Made by a program: the position numbers and the translations under genes. From Stromatinia cepivora (lineage: Eukaryota > Ascomycota > Leotiomycetes > Helotiales > Sclerotiniaceae), in contig RCTD01000024.1 in the NCBI GenBank assembly GCA_014898415.1, positions 434,001-498,000 on the forward strand: a stretch of DNA of 64,000 nucleotides, written 5' to 3'. The first letter of the stretch is position 1; every line of letters begins with the position of its first letter. Below are positions 48,830 to 59,520 of the stretch, piece after piece. The notes below the pieces were generated by a model. That model had not been told where the DNA came from. It made no database searches and worked only from the letters and a program-made list of their open reading frames with translations.

Positions 48830-51715
48830 TTGCATTATAATCTATTTTACAAAATGTTTTTGGAACAATTGGAAATCATTAAAAAATATATTATGGATAA
48901 TCTCAGTAAAGATTTCATTGAATCTAATCAAGTTTTTTATATTGCACCTATTTTATTCATCAAAAAACCCAATAATAATTTGAGATTTTATATAGATTTT
49001 AGATTATTGAATTCCTTAATATATAAAAATCGATATCCTTTTCTTTTGATTGACGAAATACTTTCTCGACTTTCTGATATTAAGATCTTTATCAAACTTG
49101 ATATTCATCAAACTTTTCATTGTATAAAAATAGATCCTATTTCGAAAGAATATACTATTTTTCGAATCTGATATAGATCATACAAATGTAAAATCATACC
49201 ATTCGGATTAACGAATGGTTCTGCAATTTATCAGTATTATATAAATGATGTTTTATTCGATTATTTAGATATTTTCTATATAATATACCTCGATGATATT
49301 CTAATCTATTCCGAGAACGAAAAAAAACATCAAATTTATATCAAACTAATTTTCGAACAATTAAAAATTGTTGATCTATAAGCGGATTTCAAGAAATATA
49401 AATTCAATATTATATATACCAAATATTTGGGCTTTATTATTTTTACTAAAGGAATAAAAATAAATCCTAAAAAGATTAAAGTAATTAAAAATTAGATCTT
49501 TCTGATAATAATGAAAAAGATTCAATTATTCTTTGGTTTTTGTAATTTTTATCGATGGTTTATTAAAGATTATAATATAATAACGAAACCTTTTAACGAA
49601 TTTATTAAAGCAAATATTAGATTCATATTCGACGAAGTATATCAAAACATATTCAATATCTTGAAGAAAAAGCTTATCTCCGCTCTGCTCCTGCAATACT
49701 ATAATCATCGACTCCCTTGTATATTTGAAATAAACATATCCGATGGAATAATTACTAGTATATTATTACAATAGTATAATGAAGATTGGTTTCCTGTAGT
49801 TTATTTCTTCAAGATTATAATTGTTGTTAAACTAAACTATAAAGTTTATAATAAGGAAATACTATTAATCATTTGATTTCTCAATTATTAAAAAATGAAA
49901 TTCGTTGATTCATTATATAAAATTAAGGTTTATATCGATTATAAGATCTTCGAATATTTCATAATTATTAAGATTCTTAATACCCAACAAATTTGCTGGA
50001 TAACAGTTCTAATTGATTATAACTTTATTATTATATATTGTTTTGGAAAAGATAATCTTCTCATTGATACTTTAATTTGTCGAATTGATGAATTGGATCT
50101 TCAGAATTATACTAAAAAGAAGAATCGCTTTTAGTAGTTTATTAAAGACAATTAAATTGATATCGAAATTATGAAAAAAGCTTTACAAAAGTATTATTTA
50201 GACGAAATAGCGATTACTAATATCGATTGAATGAAATCGTTTTTCGATTCGATCTAATTAATTATATCATCGAAGCAAATAAAACTATAGATAACTTATT
50301 AGTATTCAGAATGCAAGCTACCCAAGGTCACAAGTATATATTATTCCAAAATAATCTCTTGTTTTATAATAACCGCCTAGTAATGCTCAATATTGATAAT
50401 TTTCGAATTTATTTGATTTGTAAAACTTATAATTCCGTTTCCATTATTCATCCTGGTATAAGTAAAATCTATCTTTTATTATTTCAACAATATTACTGGT
50501 TTAGAATATACGATATTGTAGCCAGATATATATGTAATTGTTATATCTGCAAATACAATTCTATTTTATATGATTGTATCTCTGATTTATTGTATTCATT
50601 TCCGATTCCTAATTAAGTATAGCAATATATTATTATGGATTATTGCAGTTTTAATAAGGATAAATATGGATATAACAATATTTTAATTATTATTGATCGA
50701 TTGATGAAGCAAATTATCTTTATACCTTATTACAAATCAATCGATATTCAAATTCAAGTATAATTATATTTCTATTATATATATCGATATTATAATCCCC
50801 CTAATATTATAGTATCAGATCGCAACCCCCAATTTATATTACAGTTCTAAAAGGAATTCAGTCAAATTCTAGAAATCGATCTCAAATTATCTATTATTTA
50901 TCATCCCCAAATCGATAATCAAATTAAGATTTATAATCAATACCTTTAATAATGGTTAAAGTTATTTATTAATTATTATTAAGATAATTAATTAGAATTT
51001 CTATCTATAATAGATTATATACAACTTACTCTTCCATATAACTCCTTAGAAGGATTTATACCCTATAAAATTCTATATGGGTATATACCGAAATGTATAT
51101 AGAAATAGAAGGAAGATATTAATAAACCAATGGACGATATAAATATGTGTAATACCTATATATATACAAAATACAATAAATTAGCTTTCATATAAGCGAA
51201 AAAAGACCTATTGTATATTCAAATCAAGATGTCGAAATCCATAAATGTTTATCAGTATAAAATCGATTTTGATATTAGAGATTATATATAATTCAATGTA
51301 AAAAATTATTCTATTTAGAGATTATTCAAAAAACTGGATTTTCCAATTTAAAGAAGATTCAAAATTATTAATCGATTTAGAAGCTTTTTTAAATTCGAAC
51401 TTTTGATTATAATGAAAATTCATTCTATTTTCTTTTCAAATTGATTATACAAGGTATATAACGATCCTTTTTTTGATTAGATATTCGAATCATCTTTGTT
51501 TATTAATATAACTGATAATTCGGAATAGAAAGTGGAAAAGGTTTTAATAATAAAGAAAGTACGAAAAACTCTATTATATAGAATCTCATAATTTAATAAC
51601 GATACCGATTTTATCTGATATCCTATTTTCGATTTTAAAATATCACTATATCTCTTGCACAATTTTCACCTGGTCAATCCAACATTGTTTGATCTTCCTA
51701 ATCGATTAATCGATT
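48830..51715 (+). pseudogene. gypsy copy B pol and chromodomain remnant
   Basis: RT motifs APILFIKKPNNNLRFYIDFR, KNRYPFLLIDEIL, IFIKLDI and IYLDDILIYSE. The integrase has a zinc region (HPGISK...CNCYICK) and core pieces. The chromodomain at 51523-51712 reads KVEKVLIIKKVRKTLLYRIS, YPIFDFK and LLHNFHLVNP. Its three conserved Trp codons now read TAG, TAA and TGA, as RIP of TGG predicts. Confidence 0.85.
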
Positions 51716-52059
51716 GAATAAAGCTTTATAAGAACAGAAAGGATAATTATAATCATATAAATAATGATTCATTTATAAAACTAAGGGAAAGAAAAGTATT
51801 CTTCAATATAGCAGATTAGATATTATAATTTTATAATGGTATATATGTATACAATCATGAAAGAATCGAAAACCCATATAAATTCGAGAGAATTTGATTA
51901 TATATGTATATAACCCGAGTTCTATATAATAGACAAACTGCCACTATCAAGATAATATAAAAACAATATATTTCAAAAACTCATACTTATAATCATTTCA
52001 AAAATTATACAAAAAAAAGCTTGAACATGATAAAAACGAAATATAACGTTACCCCTATC

Positions 52060-52385
52060 GATTTCATTCAATTTAATTGATTTGGTTAATTTGATCGATT
52101 AACTTGATCGATTTCGGAATTGATCATATTAATCATCTATTATCATTATATCATGATTCAATTTCCTTCCCTTTTCTATTAAAGCTTTTTTTTTTCAAAA
52201 GTTCCCCAAATCAAAAAGAATACAAATCAATATTAATTTAATCAATTAATAAACGATTTAATCGATTTAATCAATTCATTCGTCATTTTGATCAATTTGA
52301 TCGATTAATTTGGTCAATTTGATCAATTTGATCAATTTGATCAATTTCCAGTAAATTGACCAAATCAACCAAAATGACCAATTTA
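52060..52385. repeat. GATC-rich self-complementary array before the PPT, copy B
   Basis: Runs of TTTGATCAA and TTGGTCAAT in both orientations (for example 52310-52347), matching the array in copy A at 27160-27480. Confidence 0.6.
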
Positions 52386-52492
52386 ATTGATTTAAAGCTC
52401 ATAAATCTTTACAAAATCTGATTTCCAATGAAATAGTAATGAAATAGAGGAATGAAATGCTCGAAGACAAGCTTTTCCGAAGGGGGGGGTAG

Positions 52493-52774
52493 TATCACGA
52501 ATCGTGAATCATAGAAGGCTAACCATATAATACCTCTTATCTCCCATATCAATTTATGAACTGATCATCTATGTGTATGCATTATGAATCATACAATTTA
52601 GTATAGTAAAATGATAATCCTAATAATGTTTACGCACAACCCTACAGTTCACAAATAGGTATTTGTGTATATATATCTAGTCGCTCTTTACGAGCTATAG
52701 TTCTTCAATTGTAGATTCTAAAGAACATAATTGACCCTGTTTATTCAGCTCTACTACGGCTCTTGTGCGTCACA
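52493..52774 (+). repeat. gypsy copy B 3' LTR
   Basis: 282 bp, ends CTTGTGCGTCACA, next to target duplication CTAAT. Confidence 0.93.
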
Positions 52775-53261
52775 CTAATTAGATTTCTTTATTTGAATAC
52801 CCCTGTATCGATGATTTCGATCGTAGTACGAATCATATAATTATATTATTAATAGTATTATATGAATTCGAATATAATATTTGGAGATTCATAATCATTT
52901 ATGAATTTTATATTAAAGAATATAAAGAAAATATGAAATTTCTTTAAATTTATTAAAATATTATTATTTTATTATAAAGAGATATTTTTCTTAAAAATAT
53001 TGATTCCTTTTTTTAATTAATATTCTTAAGTATTTAAAATGATATTTATTAAATTACAATAATTTGTAAATAAATGAATAATTTATATAATTTATAAAAA
53101 TTAATATAAAAATTAATGTAAAAATTAATATAAAAATTGGTAAAAAAATATTGATAATTAAAAAATCTGAATAGATATTTATCAACTTATAGATAATCCA
53201 TTAACCTATAGATTATCCATAGATTATTTGTAGATAATGTATCAATCTGTATGTAAATGGA

Positions 53262-53654
53262 TGTCACGGGTTATAACTCTAATGAGTAGTATTGATACCG
53301 ATCGAACTACTCCTATTCTTTTAAGAGTTTCGTAATTCAATAATAGAGTTCTGGATCTGTAATAATTAGTTTGATCTTCTTCGAAGATTAATTAATCAAG
53401 TAATACTTTAAATTAATTAGGAAAGGGGCGAGGAAGCGTTTTTCAAGTAATATAATTTAATATAAATTAGCTTGTCTATTTCGCAGTACTATTCCAGAAC
53501 AAGAATGAAATGTTTGGCTATATTTAGTTTCTGGATTGGAAAGAGAAGTAATATTATAGATTATAATTTTAATAAGTAATGTTGATATCGATCAAACTAT
53601 TTCTATCCTTTTAGGGGTTTCGTGGTTCAGTGGTAGAGTTCTGGATCCGTGACA
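53262..53654 (+). mobile_element. TRIM (terminal-repeat retrotransposon in miniature)
   Basis: 393 bp with 103-bp terminal direct repeats at 53262-53364 and 53552-53654. The outer termini are TGTCACGG and CCGTGACA. A 5-bp target duplication ATGGA is perfect (53257-53261 and 53655-53659). A purine-rich GGAAAGAGAAG sits just inside the 3' repeat. No coding capacity in the 187-bp centre. The terminal 8 bp match the copia element at 29278-37531, which suggests mobilisation by that family. The repeats differ from each other by C/T and G/A changes. Confidence 0.88.
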
Positions 53655-53787
53655 ATGGATTATCTACGGATTGATGGATATCTGATAGGTATTTATTCAA
53701 ATTCTTCAATTATTTATTTCGTTAGTGGATTATCTATTAGAGTTATTATCCGCCCCGCGGGTACTCGTTGTGTAGTCTAGATATTAT

Positions 53788-54770
53788 AGCCAATCATCAC
53801 AAAAGAAGTCCTCTCAAACAGGGGGCTAGGCCTAGAATGCCTAGATTATACCTATCTATGAAAAAGAGTGCTGTAGGGGCACCAAAAAGGCTACCAACAA
53901 TGATCCAAAAAAGTAGCCACCCCTCTGATGCTCAAAATGCATCTTATCCTTGCACCTTATGAACATTCAAACGTCCCTCAACCCACACCAGCATCGCCCG
54001 TTTAACACTCCAATTTTCACAGCAAAAATTCAATCCATCTTCGGTATCTAGCGCCAAAATTGATAGATAGATACCTTATCCCAAGCACATTGAAAAAAAA
54101 AACTTCTTTCAGGCTCGCAAAACTGGGTATATAGAGTCACTAGAGCAGAAACTTGAAGTAATTATGCGAGATTTCTGTAATTTGAACGGGTATTGAGGTA
54201 TTGCAAAGCGCGATGGAGCGGGTAGAAAACGAGAATTGGGGATTAAGATACTTGCTTGCTGAAGCATGAGGAATTTGCAGATTTTATGCGGATGAGGATT
54301 TGGTGCGTAGGACAGGTAAGGGAGGTAGGACAGTTAGGAGGATAAGTGATGACGAAGAGAATGGATGTGCAATTATTTCCGTATATGAAACTTGAAGAGA
54401 TCAGTTTCTCTACGAGGGTGGAATCTCTTCCCACCTCGCGAATATTGAAGAAACTCCGTTGCACATCCTTGTACCTATTAATTTCTACCTATATTAATGA
54501 AATGAATCCTTCCACCTACATAAGATAAGCCTTCCTATTTATCTACCCACCCCAAACCCCCCCCAAAATCAGAATATTTACGTACTCGTAGACCTGGAAA
54601 CTCGCCAGCTCATCACATATTTAATGACAATACTTTGCATAGCCGCCTGCGCCATGATGACATGTACAGGCAGCATAGAACGTCAGAAATGCTTATATCA
54701 CCAGTAGACAAGAAAAGATAGTAAACGAGATTCTCAAAGTCTATTCTGAACCATTTATATTCATCTAAAT
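53788..54770. other. intergenic with decayed coding fragments
   Basis: The minus strand at about 53790-53960 shows a hydrophobic stretch (LLFWIIVGSLFGAPTALFF) that could be part of the broken MFS transporter separated by the hAT insertion. The plus strand at 54117-54198, after a TTTCAG acceptor-like site, reads ARKTGYIESLEQKLEVIM, like a dimerisation helix of a bZIP or Zn2Cys6 factor. Both are too short to annotate as genes. Confidence 0.35.
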
Positions 54771-55903
54771 CTAATCCCCAGATACCCCATTCATCTTCTC
54801 CTTCTCCTTCTCCTTCTCCTTCTCTTTCTCCTTCTCCTTCTCCTTCTCCTTCTCCTTCTCCTTCTCCTTCTCCTTCTCCTTCTCCTTCTCCTTCTCCTTC
54901 TCCTTCTCCTTCTCCTTCTCCTTCTCCTTCTCCTTCTCCTTCTCCTTCTCCTTCTCCTTCTCCACCCTCTCCCTCCTCTCACTAAACCTATCCCCAAACA
55001 TCTCAAAATGCGCCCTCATAACAAACGTAAACCTAACAAACTCCTCCATACAATCCACCAACCTCTCCCTATTCGCACTAGGCAACAATCGAGCCCTCCC
55101 ACTTCCATCCCCCCCCCATCCTCAAACTGTTTCCAAGCCATGGGCAGACTACTCTGATTAGGACACGTAAACATTCTCATCCATCTCCCCAGAATCCTGA
55201 GGCTGTTGACTGCGTTGAAACTTTGACTGCCGCCATTAACTTGGATGACTGAGAGAGTGCGGCCTTGGGTGGGACGGACCGAGCCGCTAGAGAGAGGGAT
55301 CCAGTCGATTTGGTTTTTGAAAACGGCGGTTAGGTTGCCGTGTTGTTCGGGGGAACACCAGATGTGGCCGTCGGACCAGAGGGATAGTGCTCGAAGTTCT
55401 TGGACTGAGGGGTGAGAGGCATCGACTGAGTCTCGGATGGGAAGGTCTTTTGGGTTGAAGACTCGAACATCGCAGCCGAGACGGTGAAGTATTCTCGAGG
55501 CTTCGAAGGCCATTAACTTTGAATAGGATCTTGGTTACTTATTAGACATTTCTTATACAATTTGCATTAAAACTGGAACATACCGTTGCCGTAAGCTCCC
55601 ATAAAGGACCAAAACTTTTAATCTGGAGTTGGTCTTCGCTAGATTCTCTTCCACTTGAGAGACTACAGAGTCTAACTCTAATTCAGAAATCCAATCCGTA
55701 GCTTCAGTTTCTGGATCCAGTAAGAAAGGACGATATTTATTTCTGATGTCAAGATCATCTTGTGCTTCGCTAATGGCAGGTTGAGGACACTGAGCCAATG
55801 TTCGAAACTCCCGCGTGGTAGGGATAAGAGGACTCATTTGAATTGCTATCCTCTTGGAAGTTGTTCTCCGCAGCAGGTTACTAGTGAAAGAAGAAAGATT
55901 CAT
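54771..55903 (-). pseudogene. ArsH-like NADPH-FMN reductase, frameshifted at a G9 tract
   Basis: Exon 1 (55903-55584) and exon 2 (from 55529), with a 54-bp intron, encode an ArsH-family flavoprotein: FMN loop LYGSLRQRSYSK, then [20 protein letters not shown] and [16 protein letters not shown]. ArsH enzymes reduce FMN, quinones or oxidise organoarsenicals. The frame is intact to a run of nine G on the coding strand (55109-55117 as C). Beyond it the family's C-terminus ([29 protein letters not shown]) continues in a different frame to a stop at 54771, so a net frame change is present. The tail after FSERRERVE is a long Lys-Glu repeat from the hexanucleotide tract. Either a real allele difference or a homopolymer sequencing error. 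Confidence 0.8.
54795..54962. repeat. coding hexanucleotide repeat (CTCCTT)n
   Basis: About 28 hexamers with one CTCTTT variant near 54821-54830. On the minus strand it encodes an alternating Lys-Glu tail of the ArsH-like protein. Confidence 0.95.
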
Positions 55904-56392
55904 GTGAAAAGACAAGTTGTATTGACTGCTACGAGGACTTGGGAATTACAAAGTATAAATGGTAGTAGAGGGGTATTGATGATACCTCGTCTAAACTGGC
56001 CCAAGCTTCCTCTAGTACGAGTGACATTTCGCTACTTGTTTATTGGTGGTCCTGATTTAAGCGGACCCCTGCTTGGAAAATGTTACGCTAGCTGCAGGGC
56101 CTACAACTACCTGGGTATTGATCTTTTGTCGACACAAATCGATGTAGTATTGTGCGAGGGTTGACACATGTTTTGAACTCTTGTCCAATGTGATAGAGTA
56201 GCAATCACAAAACAAATTGAAAACAAATTCAAGCATTCCAGGCGGTAATCATGATAGGTTTTAAAATCTAAGGCACTTGCCAAGGGCATACATGATAGAT
56301 ATACGTGAGAAAGCATGAGGAAAGTTTGAGTCGCTGTAAATGCTGGATATCATTATTCTACAAAAGATCTAACTTTTCAAATTTCAAGCTGT
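55904..56392. other. intergenic
   Basis: Between the ArsH-like gene start and the ZPR1 stop. It serves as the ArsH-like upstream region. No other feature is recognised. Confidence 0.5.
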
Positions 56393-57950
56393 TTATTCCT
56401 TCCTCTCCTCTGCCGCTGCCTTCTCAGCCTCTACTCTCCTCTTTTCATCTCCCACCTCATCTACATAGCCTTCGGTCTTCATGTCAGATAGACCTAGGTC
56501 CTCTTCTTCCTCGGCAGTTCTCTCATATTCCTCTATCTCGATTGATGGATCAGCGTCTGGTAAATACAGATTTTGTACATAACTGCTGGCCAATGGATCT
56601 CTGAGGATAATTGTGAATTTTCTCTCGCCCTTGATGGCCTCATCAATACCATCGAAGAATATTTTCCAGTTCTTCTTAGATTCTGATTCCATACCGTCTC
56701 CACCTTCACCTGCATCGCCAACGTCGAAAATTTGTTGATGTAAATCGTCTCGGACTTGGGTGAGTAGACCTTCAACGGTGGTAAATCTTCCTCCCAAAGT
56801 TCCAGGATTAACCGAGAGTTTGAGTTCAGGGCATTCCAATGCGCATGACTCTGACTTAAGGATATCTCTGGCTAGATCCACGGCACTTTCAACCTTGAGA
56901 GTAATACGTTTACCCTTCTCTGGCACTTCACCTCCAGTCTTAACTTCATTCGAACGATATCCGCAATGTTCACATACTGTACTCATAATAACGACTTGCT
57001 TGAAATGTGGAATTTCAACCATCTTCATATGTGTGACGCAATGTCTTGTACATCCAGGGCAGGTAGCTGGGAAAGAATAAACTTCGTTGGGGATAATATC
57101 ATCGTCTTCGAAACTTGTGGCAGTGGGTTGTCCTCCAGTTGCGGCATCAGTAGCCTCTTCACCACTGAGACCAAGAGCCTCATTTTGTTCTGGGGTTCTT
57201 GGATATTGGACCTTGGCGAGCTTTCCTACACCATCCTTTTGATCTGGCTCAATCCATGAATTTCCTGCTGGATCATCAAGAGATAATCTGAAAGGGAATG
57301 CCTCGCCTGCAAGCATCTTTCGACCTCTGGTAATAACATCTTCGATTTTTTCATATACTTCTGGAATTTGCTCCTTTCGCTCTGGTTGTTTGAGAGCAAG
57401 ATCATCAAGAATCATGCTCAGAAGACCTTCTACATTTGTCAACTGTCCTCGACCTTCTGGAACCTCAAGATCCAACTCGATAAATTTCACAGTACAAGTA
57501 TCAGATTTCACTACTTGTCTGGAGAAGTCTTCGAGAGTGGTGAGGCGCAATTCAAATCGTGAACCTCTTTGTTGAATTTCTCCAGCAGATTGAATCTCGG
57601 AATTTTTGAAGCTGCAGTGCGGACAGAAAAAGGACATAAGGATAATTTCTCGGAAGTAAGGAATTCGTGTGAGGAGTAATCGGGTGATTCCCTAAGAGTG
57701 AAGGGTTAGCAGGTATTCTTAGTAGTAGTAAGAGAATGGGCTAACGTACATTTTCATGGCAGTTCATACATAATGATTCGATTTCATCTACCACCCTCTG
57801 ATCTTCATCTGACTCCAGTGTGCCGTTCGTCCCAGTGCCATCCTTCTGGTCATTGGCGGAAAGATTCTGTGCCTTTTTGCCTAGACTCTCAAAATAATCG
57901 TCGAAGACAGCACCGTCTGGCTTTGCTTCGTTTTGGTTTGTATCGGCCAT
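56393..57950 (-). CDS. ZPR1: ZPR1 zinc-finger protein
   Basis: Exons 57950-57750 and 57691-56393, 499 aa; the 58-bp intron is phase 0. ZPR1 is an essential eukaryotic zinc protein that acts as a folding chaperone for translation elongation factor 1A and shuttles to the nucleus. Two C4 fingers have the expected long spacing: CMNC...FFCPHC (split by the intron) and CPGC...VCEHC. Each is followed by the family beta domain with SEIQSAGEIQQRGSRFEL and SNEVKTGGEVPEKGKRITL. Between them is an acidic linker, and the C-terminus is acidic then Lys/Glu-rich. Length fits fungal ZPR1. The start ATG gives the usual acidic N-terminus. Confidence 0.97.
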
Positions 57951-58612
57951 GTCGTCTAAACTTTTATTGTTTTTTTAAATTGTTATGATTTTATGATGCA
58001 CAATAATTATTGTAAAATTTTGGAGGGGCAATTATTATGAGGGGTTGCGAAATTATATTTTTCGATTCCTTGATAAGATTCGACCCTGGTTATGACTTTT
58101 AGCGTGGCGCGTTACCTCATCGGGCGTCAGGCTGAAAGTCCGAGAAGGCTGTGGAAGCTCTGGTTTGTCATTGCCCAGATGAGGGGGGTCGAGGGGAATT
58201 TTGTAACCGTGACGAGGGTCCAAATTCGAATTCGAATTGTCGTTTTTTTGCTATCAAGAATCAGAGCGACGAGATCCAGGAATCCAGGAACTTACTTGAT
58301 GTCTCTCATGGCGTATCAAGCATTGTCGTAACATATCGCATAATCCAAATTCCAGCGACCGTGATGGGCAGATCCTAATATATCGACTGTCTGGATAGGA
58401 TGTTGCATGTATTCGATTCATGATTGTTTTCTGGAGGCTCGATCTTGTTGTTACACATATTCGATTCGGAAGGTTGGTGTGTCGATATTGTCAATACCAT
58501 TGCGTTAAATGTGTCTCATAGATTTTCCAGACTAAGAGTTCTTTTACCCGTTAATGCTGTGTCGAATGGTGATCATACCCCTTCAAATATTTTGGTCGCT
58601 ATCCAGTGACGT
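57951..58612. other. intergenic between ZPR1 and the Rpr2-like gene
   Basis: Upstream region of ZPR1 and 3' flank of the Rpr2/Snm1-like gene, both on the minus strand. No other gene is supported. Confidence 0.5.
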
Positions 58613-59203
58613 TCATGCTTTCTTCATTAAATCCATCAAATCAAGACCAAAGCCCGATGAGCTTGCCTCTGACGCTTTCTGCTTCGCCAGCAGTGCTCCA
58701 AGCCCACCGAGCTTGCGATTTTTGGCCCTCTTCTTGCTACTTGCATTTGTAGAGGGTGTAGCTGTAGTATTCGTAGTTGTCAAGATCTGTGCCGGTAAGG
58801 AAACATTTTTAGAGACAGCTCCACGTTGAATTGCACCCATCTTAGGCCTAGACACCTCCGGCGCAGGACCCAAACGATGTCTCGTTTTTTTATTGCAAGA
58901 ACCACATGTATAAATCATAGCCCTTTCCTCACTAGAGGCTCCAGCTGGCTTCTTTCGATGTCGTTTCTTGTTGGAGCTCTGTGATTTGACTTCCAGTTTT
59001 CCTTCCCGTCCCAGTATCATAATAGTCCCGCAGGCAAGGCATGATTGGCGTTTTTGAGATTCGGGTTGTTCAATTTCGTGGTCAAACATTAAAGAATTAC
59101 ATTGTGACATCAAATATTTCGAGGTAGTAGGTGCCGATGTCGCTAGAAAATGTGCCGACTCATTCAAATATCGTAGACGCGCCGCCAATTCTAAATCTGC
59201 CAT
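58613..59203 (-). CDS. RNase P/MRP subunit, Rpr2/Rpp21/Snm1 family
   Basis: Single exon, 196 aa. Protein subunits of this family help RNase P mature tRNA 5' ends or RNase MRP process rRNA, in the nucleus and nucleolus. The N-terminal helix (LAARLRYLNESAHFLA) matches the Rpr2 domain. A zinc site is formed by CLACG near residue 55 and CGSC near residue 100, separated by a basic segment (SNKKRHRKKP). A Thr/Ser-rich tail ends in a conserved-looking GLGALLAKQK...LMDLMKKA. I cannot separate Rpr2/Rpp21 from Snm1 by sequence alone. Divergent from DBR1. Confidence 0.85.
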   Translation of the reverse strand: MADLELAARLRYLNESAHFLATSAPTTSKYLMSQCNSLMFDHEIEQPESQKRQSCLACGTIMILGREGKLEVKSQSSNKKRHRKKPAGASSEERAMIYTCGSCNKKTRHRLGPAPEVSRPKMGAIQRGAVSKNVSLPAQILTTTNTTATPSTNASSKKRAKNRKLGGLGALLAKQKASEASSSGFGLDLMDLMKKA

Positions 59204-59520
59204 GATTATAATGTAATGTTGTGAAGAATTGAGATTCTCGAGCTATGACGCGTTGTGTAAAGAGAAGTTGATGAATTTTGATTTTCGGTTTGCACTTACA
59301 TACTTGAGAAATTAGCAAGCGAGGCAGTAGGATGAACATGAAATTATTCTCGACCTCGACACCAAAGGGTAACCTTTTCCGAACCCTTGAGGAAATACGA
59401 AAATCATACCATTTGTGTTGTGGGAGAAACTACGGCTACATAGTTATTCGCAACTTGTCCAGCAAGGTGCCGTCTAAAGAACCTAAGAAGCTCTCCAAGA
59501 AACCTAAAACTCCGCCCAAA
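59204..59520. promoter_or_regulatory. shared divergent upstream region, Rpr2-like / DBR1
   Basis: 317 bp between the two chosen start codons. If DBR1 starts at the upstream in-frame ATG (59332), the spacer shrinks to 128 bp. Confidence 0.45.

Larger units (their letters stand above)
45715..52774 (+). mobile_element. Ty3/gypsy chromovirus copy B, RIP-mutated
   Basis: 7,060 bp with 282-bp LTRs (45715-45996, 52493-52774), termini TGTCACG and GCGTCACA, and a target duplication CTAAT (45710-45714 and 52775-52779). A polypurine tract AAGGGGGGGGTAG directly precedes the 3' LTR. A gag-like region (about 46.5-47.1 kb) is followed by pol: RT (48.8-49.5 kb) with the YLDD box preserved in IYLDDILIYSENE, RNase H (about 49.8-50.1 kb), integrase (50.2-51.1 kb: CYICK zinc knuckle end, DRNPQF, YHPQIDNQ) and a chromodomain (51523-51712). 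Opposite orientation to copy A. Confidence 0.93.
45230..53779. mobile_element. hAT-type element split by gypsy copy B and a TRIM
   Basis: Outer ends TAGGCTGCGCAG (45230) and, as reverse complement at 53779, TAGACTACACAACG, matching the MITE at 24370-24894. An 8-bp target duplication GATATTAT is perfect at 45222-45229 and 53780-53787. Pieces 45230-45714, 52780-53261 and 53660-53779 sum to 1,087 bp of original element. The pieces contain GATTATC/TAGATTATT subterminal motifs and no transposase remnant that I can see. Confidence 0.88.

Noticed and set aside
45677..52810. Similar TTCTTTATTCGAATACC text on both sides of gypsy copy B as a longer target duplication
   Set aside because: The exact duplication is CTAAT next to the LTR ends; the longer similarity is offset and imperfect, and likely an internal repeat of the hAT element.
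53620..53654. tRNA-like GTGGTTCAGTGGTAGAG
   Set aside because: It is the end of the TRIM terminal repeat, present in RIP-altered form at 53330-53364, and lacks a full cloverleaf.
26779..53779. CRISPR-like or tandem-array interpretation of the AT-rich repeats
   Set aside because: Repeats are LTRs with target duplications in a eukaryotic genome; no regular spacer pattern exists.
54791..55006. Arg-rich open frame across the hexamer repeat
   Set aside because: It is another frame of the CTCCTT repeat; the Lys-Glu frame continues the ArsH C-terminus.
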